Source: Chryseobacterium gleum
GTDB lineage: Bacteria; Bacteroidota; Bacteroidia; Flavobacteriales_D; Crocinitomicaceae
DNA length: 12,081 bases
NCBI GenBank assembly: GCA_945877045.1
Contig: CAMCQW010000036.1
Span: 1 to 12,081, forward strand
Direction: 5' to 3'
Below, in pieces: positions 1 to 5,687 of this stretch. Positions within the stretch are counted from its first letter, which is position 1; each line of letters opens with the position of its first letter. Under the pieces are notes generated by a model. It saw only the letters and a list, made by a program, of their open reading frames with translations, did not search any database and was not told where the DNA came from. The position numbers and the translations under genes were made by a program.

Positions 1-87
1 TTGAATGACGATATAAAATATTGTCTCACGCCTGACCAAACTGATGTAATACCCATATTGAGAGATGGAAAACTTGTTAAAATTTAG
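1..87 (+). CDS. C-terminal tail of an upstream gene (partial)
   Basis: Frame 1 is open from the window edge to a TAG at 85-87 and encodes 28 residues ending in IPILRDGKLVKI. The mix of charged and hydrophobic residues looks like an ordinary soluble protein C-terminus, but 28 residues are too few to name a family. Its end overlaps the start of the following gene by 23 nt in another frame, which would suit an operon with translational coupling. It could also be a chance open frame at the edge of the window. Confidence 0.42.
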   Translation: MNDDIKYCLTPDQTDVIPILRDGKLVKI

Positions 88-1075
88 AAGGTTATACCCC
101 TTACTATTATTGCTCCCACTAGCATTTTCAACTGCTTACAAAGAAAATAATTCACCTGACTGGGGATTTTTTGGACACAAGCGCATTAATCGAATTGCCA
201 TTTTCACCTTACCTCGTGAAATGATTGGATTTTATAAAGAAAATATAGAATATATCACGGAACATTCGGTCGACCCAGATAAAAGAAGATACGCTGTTGA
301 GGGAGAAGCACAATGCCATTACATCGATTTAGACCATTACTATAAGCCTGGTGAAAATCCTTTTATCTTGGTTCCGAAAAAATGGACCGAAGCTGTAGCG
401 AAATATACGGAAGATACCTTGCAAGCCTATGGCATAGTTCCTTGGCACATTCAAGTGGTTAAATATAAATTACAGAAGGCTTTCGAATCAAAAAATGTTG
501 AATTGATTCTTAAATATTCAGCTGATATTGGACACTATATTGGAGATTCTCACGTGCCACTTCATACCACTGAAAATTACAATGGACAGAAAACAGGACA
601 ACGAGGTATTCATGGACTTTGGGAAAGTAGACTGGTTGAAATTAATGCCGAAGATTACGACTATTTTGTTGGTAAAGCGGCTTATAAATCAAGTGTATTA
701 GATTTTATTTGGAATGCGGTTCAAGGTTCGCACAATGCGCTGGATTCGGTATTAAGAATCGAAAAGGAATTGTCATTAACGTTTCCAAGCGATTTAAAAT
801 ATAGCTTTGAGCAGCGAGGCAATACAACTGTTTCCGTTTACTCTAGAGAATATAGTCAGGCGTATCACAGTCTTTTAAATAACATGGTGGAAAGACGTTT
901 ACGTGCGGCAATAATCGCTGTTGGTTCGATTTGGTATTCAGCATGGGTGGATGCAGGACAACCTGATCTAAGTAAACTTCAACGTTTACCTCCTTCGGAA
1001 TCTTTATTATTAGAAATGCAAGAATTGGATGCTCATTTTCACAATGACAAGCATTTTGGTCGAATTTGCGATTAG
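65..1075 (+). CDS. Secreted zinc-dependent phospholipase C / S1-P1 nuclease-fold protein
   Basis: Predicted exported metallohydrolase of the zinc-dependent phospholipase C / S1-P1 nuclease fold, acting on phosphodiesters in the periplasm or outside the cell. Residues 1-24 form a signal peptide (basic FRR, then a Leu-rich core, cleavage near A20-A24). The mature N-terminus carries W33 and H38, as in this fold, where an N-terminal Trp binds zinc. The core ligand series is visible: H157-x3-D161-x5-H167, then H183-x3-E187. The His-Asp-His-His-Glu series with these spacings resembles bacterial PLC more than P1 nuclease, which ends in Asp. H85, D88 and D90 are candidates for the remaining ligands. 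No type IX C-terminal sorting domain is seen; the protein ends in a His/Asp-rich tail. The ATG at 65 was chosen because it gives a complete signal peptide. Substrate is unknown; lipase versus nuclease cannot be decided from sequence alone. Confidence 0.82.
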   Translation: MENLLKFRRLYPLLLLLPLAFSTAYKENNSPDWGFFGHKRINRIAIFTLPREMIGFYKENIEYITEHSVDPDKRRYAVEGEAQCHYIDLDHYYKPGENPFILVPKKWTEAVAKYTEDTLQAYGIVPWHIQVVKYKLQKAFESKNVELILKYSADIGHYIGDSHVPLHTTENYNGQKTGQRGIHGLWESRLVEINAEDYDYFVGKAAYKSSVLDFIWNAVQGSHNALDSVLRIEKELSLTFPSDLKYSFEQRGNTTVSVYSREYSQAYHSLLNNMVERRLRAAIIAVGSIWYSAWVDAGQPDLSKLQRLPPSESLLLEMQELDAHFHNDKHFGRICD

Positions 1076-1314
1076 CGGACGAATGGATTTATCCTATCCT
1101 TGTTTGAATCGCTGATTAAAAAATTGATTATAAATAATAGACACGATAATCCCAAGCTCCCAGTTTTATGCGAGTGCCATTTTTTATTTTTAGAAGAAAA
1201 TAAATCCGAATATTTTCCAGTTGCGTTTTTAGTCCATTCTGGCAATTTAACTTGTGCGAAATAGCAATCAATAGCACCTAAAAGAATACTTAAAAGTAAT
1301 ACGGTGTTTTTCAT
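1072..1314 (-). CDS. Small secreted protein, probably frameshifted at a homopolymer
   Basis: A short gene starting at the ATG complementary to 1312-1314, 19 nt downstream of the kinase stop on the same strand. It begins with a convincing signal peptide (MKNTVLLLSI, then LLGAID and cleavage near YFA|Q), which supports a real exported product. As read, it is 80 aa and its stop overlaps the stop of the convergent phospholipase gene by 4 nt. The last 35 residues, after the Lys codons in the A6 run (T6 on the + strand, 1180-1185), look unlike a secreted protein. Removing one base from that run switches to another frame that ends at 1128-1130 and gives a 61-aa protein finishing NGTRIKLGAWDYRVYYL. 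The frame also extends upstream to 1401 inside the kinase gene, but that start lacks a signal peptide and is unlikely. Function is not recognised. Confidence 0.5.
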   Translation of the reverse strand: MKNTVLLLSILLGAIDCYFAQVKLPEWTKNATGKYSDLFSSKNKKWHSHKTGSLGLSCLLFIINFLISDSNKDRINPFVR

Positions 1315-1333
1315 GAAATAATTCTTAAACTTA

Positions 1334-2194
1334 CTAATTACGATCATTAAAGACATAATCCTTATGATAAGCAACAAGTCCTTCAATTGGTTTTTGGACA
1401 ACTCTTCCTATTGTAATTCCTAAGGAAATGGCTGCGCGATCCAACGCACTCCTAAATATACAGGATAAACTTCCTACAAAATTCACTTCAACATCTTGAT
1501 AATTTGAATAGCAACAGACGTGAACTTCCATAAAATGCTTTAAGCCATCTTCTACCATTTTCTGAAATACCTCTTCCTCTTTGTGTTTGGCAATAAAAGG
1601 CATAAAGGATGCTATGTAAACATTTGCATTTCCTTCACGGTATACGCTATTCACAATAGACTCTTTATCAACACCATACTCACTAATAAAATCAGCTGCA
1701 ACATGCGTTGGAAGCTGATGGTAAAGAAAGGCTGAAAGTAATTTCTTGCCGAAATAAGTCCCACTCCCTTCATCGCCAAGGATGTAACCCAAAGCAGGGA
1801 CAACTTCCGATACAGAAACACCATCAAAATAACAAGAATTTGACCCTGTTCCTATGATACAACTTATGGATGCATTACCCTTATAGGTAGCGTAAGCGCA
1901 GGCCAATAAATCATGATCAACGGTTATAGAGGCATTTAGAAATACCTTGGAAAGCCCCAATTTTATTATTTCATTCATTGTAGTGTTGGAACAGCCAGCA
2001 CCATAAAAATAGATTTTTTCAATTTTAGTAGCGATTGCCATTAAATCAACATGATTATTTAATTCCTTTTCAACATCTTCAGACGAATGGAAATATGGAT
2101 TAAATCCCATTGTAACGTATTCATTTTGAGTATTATCCGGACCTAACAAAACCCAATCACTCTTCGTAGAGCCGCTTTCAACTATTAAAACCAT
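1334..2194 (-). CDS. BadF/BadG-type ATPase, N-acetylglucosamine kinase-like
   Basis: Cytoplasmic sugar kinase of the ASKHA fold (BadF/BadG/BcrA/BcrD ATPase family), likely phosphorylating N-acetylglucosamine or a related amino sugar for cell-wall recycling or chitin use. The phosphate-1 loop is ESGSTKSDW (residues 6-14), phosphate-2 is GTGSNS (115-120), and GDEGSG (140-145) is the conserved substrate/nucleotide segment. VGS at 240-242 and EGLVAYH at 271-277 match the adenosine-binding C-terminal half. D95, in the VDHD segment, is the likely catalytic Asp region. The length of 286 aa is normal for the short Bacteroidota members. The first acidic residue of phosphate-1 is Glu rather than Asp. 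The gene is divergent from the sigma-factor operon and lies 19 nt ahead of the small secreted protein gene, so the two are probably co-transcribed. Exact sugar specificity is not shown by the sequence. Confidence 0.85.
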   Translation of the reverse strand: MVLIVESGSTKSDWVLLGPDNTQNEYVTMGFNPYFHSSEDVEKELNNHVDLMAIATKIEKIYFYGAGCSNTTMNEIIKLGLSKVFLNASITVDHDLLACAYATYKGNASISCIIGTGSNSCYFDGVSVSEVVPALGYILGDEGSGTYFGKKLLSAFLYHQLPTHVAADFISEYGVDKESIVNSVYREGNANVYIASFMPFIAKHKEEEVFQKMVEDGLKHFMEVHVCCYSNYQDVEVNFVGSLSCIFRSALDRAAISLGITIGRVVQKPIEGLVAYHKDYVFNDRN

Positions 2195-2243
2195 ATTATT
2201 TATTTCAACTAAAATTCTTAACTGTGTGTGCTTTTAAAGCATC

Positions 2244-2251
2244 CAAAGATA
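2244..2251 (-). promoter_or_regulatory. Candidate -7 box for the kinase gene (TATCTTTG)
   Basis: On the minus strand this reads TATCTTTG, an exact match to the Bacteroidota housekeeping -7 consensus TAnnTTTG. It lies about 50 nt before the kinase ATG, a normal leader length. No clear TTTG -33 element is seen at the usual spacing, so support is moderate. Confidence 0.38.
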
Positions 2252-2477
2252 CAAAAAATCTAAAGAATTCATAATAAAAACTTTCGGCAGAGAATGGAAT
2301 TAAGGAGTAAAACCCTGCTATTTAAGAAAATTATTTTGGGGATACTATTTTATTGTAAAAGGCCAAAAAACAACTAAAGGGATTGCTTGATTACTTCCAA
2401 TACTAATTGACGAGGGCTATTTATTCAATCAATTATATAAAATAGTCTCTTTTACTTTAAATTAAAATTAATTCTAT

Positions 2478-2485
2478 TATTTTTG
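2478..2485 (+). promoter_or_regulatory. Candidate -7 box for the sigma/anti-sigma/PorP operon (TATTTTTG)
   Basis: TATTTTTG matches TAnnTTTG exactly and lies 73 nt before the TTG start of the sigma gene. The expected -33 TTTG is not obvious (TTTACTTT lies in that zone). It would provide basal housekeeping transcription of the operon. Confidence 0.35.
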
Positions 2486-2510
2486 TTCTGCTTGGAATTA
2501 TTTGACAAGC

Positions 2511-2516
2511 TGTAAC
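2511..2516 (+). promoter_or_regulatory. Possible ECF-type -35 element (TGTAAC)
   Basis: TGTAAC followed by TTTT resembles the AAC-containing -35 elements recognised by ECF sigma factors. With the usual 16-17 nt spacing the -10 would fall near 2533-2540 and transcription would begin shortly before the TTG start at 2559. A related CTGTAAT sequence occurs 32 nt further on, at 2542-2548, about three helical turns away. Autoregulation by the encoded sigma factor is inferred; no clear -10 match is seen. Confidence 0.22.
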
Positions 2517-2558
2517 TTTTCGTGAGAGAAGATTGTTTTAACTGTAATTGTCACCATT

Positions 2559-3047
2559 TTGAAAAGACAAGAATTCAATGAAGTTGTAGAAATGCACAGC
2601 AAGAATCTATTCCGATTCGCTGTGAATTTCTTACGCTCATCGAATGATGCAGAGGATATTGTGCAGGATGTTTTTGAAAAATTGTGGATAAACAGAGAAA
2701 AAGTGGAATTGGAAAAGGCAAAAAGTTGGTTATTTACTTGTACACACAACGCGATGTTAAACTTTATTAAAAAAAGTTCGCGCTTGGAGTACATGGAAAC
2801 CAACCTGATACCGGAAAACACTGCTACGGCTACCTCAAGTTTCGAATCGAAACAAGTGGTTGATCGGATCGTAAGTATTTTACCTCCAATCCAAAAGAGT
2901 ATTATCTTGATGCGGGACCTTGAAGGTTATTCGTATGATGAAATCGGCGACATGCTGGAATTATCTCCCTCTCAAGTTAAGGTCTATCTGTTTAGGGCAA
3001 GAATGAAAATTAAAAAGCAGTTAAAAGAATCTACTCAATACGCGTGA
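2559..3047 (+). CDS. ECF RNA polymerase sigma factor (sigma-70 family)
   Basis: Extracytoplasmic-function sigma factor of 162 aa with only regions 2 and 4, the usual ECF layout. Region 2 covers about residues 10-75 and contains the core-binding signature DAEDIVQDVFEKLW (30-43). A linker at about 78-100 leads to region 4 (about 104-153), whose helix-turn-helix includes GYSYDEIGDML and SPSQVKVYLFRAR. The start is a TTG: the frame has no ATG until codon 12, inside the first helix of region 2, and starting there would clip a conserved helix, while a stop lies in frame at 2523-2525. The 3' end overlaps the next gene by 4 nt (GTGA), the usual arrangement for a sigma and its anti-sigma factor. It is likely held at the inner membrane by the following protein; target genes probably include its own operon with the PorP/SprF gene. 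Confidence 0.93.
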   Translation: MKRQEFNEVVEMHSKNLFRFAVNFLRSSNDAEDIVQDVFEKLWINREKVELEKAKSWLFTCTHNAMLNFIKKSSRLEYMETNLIPENTATATSSFESKQVVDRIVSILPPIQKSIILMRDLEGYSYDEIGDMLELSPSQVKVYLFRARMKIKKQLKESTQYA

Positions 3048-4708
3048 ATAGTCCCAATAGAGAAAATATAGATCGCTGGTTATTTGATTGGACAGAGGGC
3101 AACCTTAATCCAACCCAGGAATTTATGCTTCAAGAATTCTTACTGCTTAATCCTGATTTGGAAATAGATGCCGATTCTTGGGAAACTGCAAGCGTTTCAT
3201 CAATCCCTTTTACTTATAACAATCAGGAATCGTTAAAAAGAAGAAAAAAACGTGTTTTTGCCTATTGGCAATTTTACGCTGCAGCGCTTCTACTACTTAT
3301 TTTTGGCACCAGCCTGTTTTTTAATTTTATGCCAAGCGAAAAAAGCACCAACGCTAAAAATTTAGTTCAGCAAGCTAAGTTAAAAACTAAGGGAAGCAAT
3401 TCATTTAAAAACACTTCTATATCACCTAATTCAATAGTAAGTAATCCATTACAAGTAAACCAGAACTTTTTAACAACGGCATCGTATGACGCAAACTTGA
3501 AAAATAAGAACTTGCTACCAGAAAATAATAAGGAACTTTCAATTGAAAATGAGCTGAATACTACTCCTTTTTTAGAAGAAGCAGCAATCGTAGAAGTTAC
3601 CAATCTACCTGCCAATTCTTTGTTTGATTATCAATTAGATCCTAGTATTTCATTTATCGGGAATTCAGACAATTTAGTTCTTTCAGGGGTTGCCGATTTG
3701 GAAGATGAGATCGTTGAAGAGAAGAAGAATAGAACATTCTCTCCTTCACTAAAATTAAATTCTTCCTCTGCCTTAAGCAAGTGGGTTAAAAAAGATGTTA
3801 CCAATTCAAACCAAAAGGATCGCATTTATTCACTTCCAGAAAAATCAAATTTAGATTTGAATAGTTCTTTTGTGGGAAGTGTTTCTCAATTGAAATTTCA
3901 GTCCATGTCAACAGCACGGTGGATAAAGAGTACAGATCAACAAAAAATAGCGCAGCAGATATCATTAGATGGGTATCTCAGAAAAGCAAAAGCGGGACTA
4001 GGAATTGTTTCAAATTACACTACTTTTTCTAATGGATTAATACAAGATTGGAATATTAATTTAATCTACGCACCAAAAATTGCATTAAATCGTTACATCA
4101 CTATTGAGCCCTCTATGAAGTATACTTTTGGTAAAAAAGTTCTAGACAAAACTAAAATCATCAATAATTCGGTCGTAGAATTTGAAACCAACCAACTAGA
4201 AACATTTTCAATAGACCCTTCTCTTTCAATAGGTAAAAATTTATGGTACAGAGATTTAGGAGCTGGTTTAGTTATTAATGCTGGTCCTATTTATATCGGA
4301 GGACAAATCAATAATATTTTAAAGCACCAGGACAATCTTTATTCGAATGATTATTCTAAGATTCGAAGAGCAAATCAAGAATTAACATTAATTGGCGGAA
4401 CAGATTTTATTTCAAAAAATGGCAATTTTAGATTCTCACCTTATGTATGTCACACCATTAGTGGTTCATTGAATGCTAGTTACCTAGGAGCAAGCGTTCA
4501 AGTAAAATCGCTATTTCTAGGTGGATCTTATCAGACAAATGGATCAAGTAGTTATATGATTGGATTAAACAGCGAGCGTTTTGCATTATTCTGTCAATCT
4601 TCTTATGTAAACAGTAGTTACAGTCAAAAGAAATCATTCATTCATCAGTTAACCTTTAGAATTAATTCTAATATTAGTAAAAAAACCAGACGTTATTTAT
4701 ATTTGTAG
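3044..4708 (+). CDS. Membrane anti-sigma factor fused to a PorP/SprF-like outer-membrane barrel
   Basis: Predicted envelope-spanning anti-sigma protein of 554 aa. Residues 1-64 are a short acidic cytoplasmic part (DRWLFDWTEGNL near the start) placed like anti-sigma N-termini. KRRKKR (65-70) precedes one membrane helix at about 73-96, giving an N-in orientation. Residues 97-258 are a low-complexity Asn/Ser/Lys-rich linker, expected in the periplasm. Residues 272-541 align colinearly with the adjacent PorP/SprF protein 35-303, with an offset that stays at 237-244: LNSSFVGS versus LNPALAGS, AGLGIV versus GGLGII, DLGAGLV versus DVSAGLV, and a shared Phe/Gly/Tyr pattern to the end. The final short basic tail (KKTRRYLYL) differs from the Cys-containing tail of the free paralogue. 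The GTG start overlaps the sigma stop by 4 nt, so translation is coupled. No known anti-sigma motif is decisive; that role rests on position and topology. The layout recalls the Dma proteins of Bacteroides. Confidence 0.8.
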   Translation: MNSPNRENIDRWLFDWTEGNLNPTQEFMLQEFLLLNPDLEIDADSWETASVSSIPFTYNNQESLKRRKKRVFAYWQFYAAALLLLIFGTSLFFNFMPSEKSTNAKNLVQQAKLKTKGSNSFKNTSISPNSIVSNPLQVNQNFLTTASYDANLKNKNLLPENNKELSIENELNTTPFLEEAAIVEVTNLPANSLFDYQLDPSISFIGNSDNLVLSGVADLEDEIVEEKKNRTFSPSLKLNSSSALSKWVKKDVTNSNQKDRIYSLPEKSNLDLNSSFVGSVSQLKFQSMSTARWIKSTDQQKIAQQISLDGYLRKAKAGLGIVSNYTTFSNGLIQDWNINLIYAPKIALNRYITIEPSMKYTFGKKVLDKTKIINNSVVEFETNQLETFSIDPSLSIGKNLWYRDLGAGLVINAGPIYIGGQINNILKHQDNLYSNDYSKIRRANQELTLIGGTDFISKNGNFRFSPYVCHTISGSLNASYLGASVQVKSLFLGGSYQTNGSSSYMIGLNSERFALFCQSSYVNSSYSQKKSFIHQLTFRINSNISKKTRRYLYL

Positions 4709-4710
4709 TT

Positions 4711-5676
4711 ATGAAAATTAAAAATGCAGTATTATCATTGTGTATATTAGTAGGAAGTCAAGCAATGGCTCAAGACCCAACATTCACACAATTCTATTCA
4801 AATCCTATTTATTTAAATCCAGCGCTAGCCGGCTCAATTGGATGTCCTAGGATAACAATGAATTATAGAAATGAATGGCCTCAACTTACTGGTAACTACG
4901 TTACTTACAGTATGGCATACGATTCATATGTGAAGAGTATTTCAGGTGGATTAGGCATCATTGCAACACATGACCAACAGGCTCGAGGAACGATTTCAAC
5001 GACGATGTTGGGCGCGATTTATTCCTACAATTTAAAGGTAAATAGAAAACTTTCCATTATGGTTGGTGCTAGAGCTGCTTATTATCAAAAATATTTAGAT
5101 TGGAGTAAATTGACTTTTGGAGACATGATAGATCCAAGACGAGGATTTATTTACCAAACTGGCGATGTTCCAAGAGGTAATGGTAAACGAGGGTTTTTTG
5201 ATGTATCAGCAGGATTGGTAGCTTATACCCAGAATTTCTATGCTGGCTTAGCTGTTCACCACCTTAACCGTCCGGATGAATCAATGATTTTAGGTCAGTC
5301 CAAATTACCCATGCGATTTACAGGACACGCAGGAGCAAATATTCGAATAGGAAACAAAGGAAGGTATTCAAATTCAACCTCAATTATGCCAAATATTATT
5401 TATCAGTACCAAAATGGTTTCCAAGAATTAAGTATTGGTACCTATTTGAAATATGAAAATTTTACTGTTGGAGCATGGTACAGAAATCGTGATGCATTCA
5501 TACTTAGTTTTGGAATAAACACTCAAAATTTCAAAGTTGGATATAGCTACGATGTAACCGTTTCAAAATTAGGCAATGGTATAACAGGTGGTTCGCATGA
5601 GGTATCTTTAGGATTCAATCTTAAATGCAAGAAGAAACCTAAAAACTTCAGAAAGATTAATTGTCCTTCATTCTAA
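4711..5676 (+). CDS. PorP/SprF family type IX secretion-associated outer-membrane protein
   Basis: Outer-membrane beta-barrel of the PorP/SprF family, whose members work with type IX secretion and gliding proteins and with export of SprB-like adhesins. The 321-aa length is typical. A signal peptide (residues 1-20, cleavage after SQAMA) is followed by the family hallmark FTQFYSNPIYLNPALAG (25-41). Alternating aromatic/glycine strands fill residues 45-303, for example GLGII, AGLVAYTQNFYAGL and FTVGAWYRNRDAF. The tail at 304-321 is basic with two cysteines (C306, C318) and ends CPSF, a common ending in this family. It starts 2 nt after the anti-sigma stop, so it belongs to the sigma operon. In many genomes such genes lie next to giant adhesin genes; here the partner is a sigma/anti-sigma pair, suggesting this barrel is a target or competitor of that switch. 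Several paralogues per genome are usual, so it need not be the core secretion subunit. Confidence 0.9.
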   Translation: MKIKNAVLSLCILVGSQAMAQDPTFTQFYSNPIYLNPALAGSIGCPRITMNYRNEWPQLTGNYVTYSMAYDSYVKSISGGLGIIATHDQQARGTISTTMLGAIYSYNLKVNRKLSIMVGARAAYYQKYLDWSKLTFGDMIDPRRGFIYQTGDVPRGNGKRGFFDVSAGLVAYTQNFYAGLAVHHLNRPDESMILGQSKLPMRFTGHAGANIRIGNKGRYSNSTSIMPNIIYQYQNGFQELSIGTYLKYENFTVGAWYRNRDAFILSFGINTQNFKVGYSYDVTVSKLGNGITGGSHEVSLGFNLKCKKKPKNFRKINCPSF

Positions 5677-5687
5677 GAAAAACACCA

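Larger units (their letters stand above)
2195..2558. other. Divergent intergenic region without a gene
   Basis: A 364-nt AT-rich stretch between the kinase gene (leftward) and the sigma operon (rightward). No convincing coding frame is seen. It holds a TAnnTTTG box facing each way (2244-2251 minus, 2478-2485 plus) and a TGTAAC element at 2511-2516. An imperfect inverted repeat has arms at 2415-2422 and 2440-2447 (GGCTATTT / AAATAGTC, 8 pairs with one G-U as RNA). That repeat lies upstream of the sigma promoter candidate, so it could be an operator, but nothing proves this. Confidence 0.6.

Noticed and set aside
1085..1095. GGATTTATCC palindrome between the convergent genes as a terminator
   Set aside because: The stem is only four base pairs and is not followed by a run of T on either strand.
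1315..1401. Upstream extension of the small minus-strand gene to an ATG at 1401
   Set aside because: It overlaps the end of the kinase gene, and the internal ATG at 1314 begins a clean signal peptide directly after the kinase stop.
2177..2179. Glu instead of Asp at the first acidic position of the kinase phosphate-1 motif, as a sign of an inactive enzyme
   Set aside because: Bacteroidota homologues with an ESG-type start are, as far as I recall, common, and the remaining motifs are intact.
2415..2447. Imperfect inverted repeat read as a terminator
   Set aside because: No rightward gene ends before it, it has a long loop and no strong U-tract, and it sits upstream of the sigma promoter candidate. 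An operator role is possible but unsupported.
3367..3825. Minus-strand open frames of 64 and 82 codons opposite the anti-sigma fusion gene
   Set aside because: They are shadows of the low-complexity linker coding region and show no start signals or recognisable domains.
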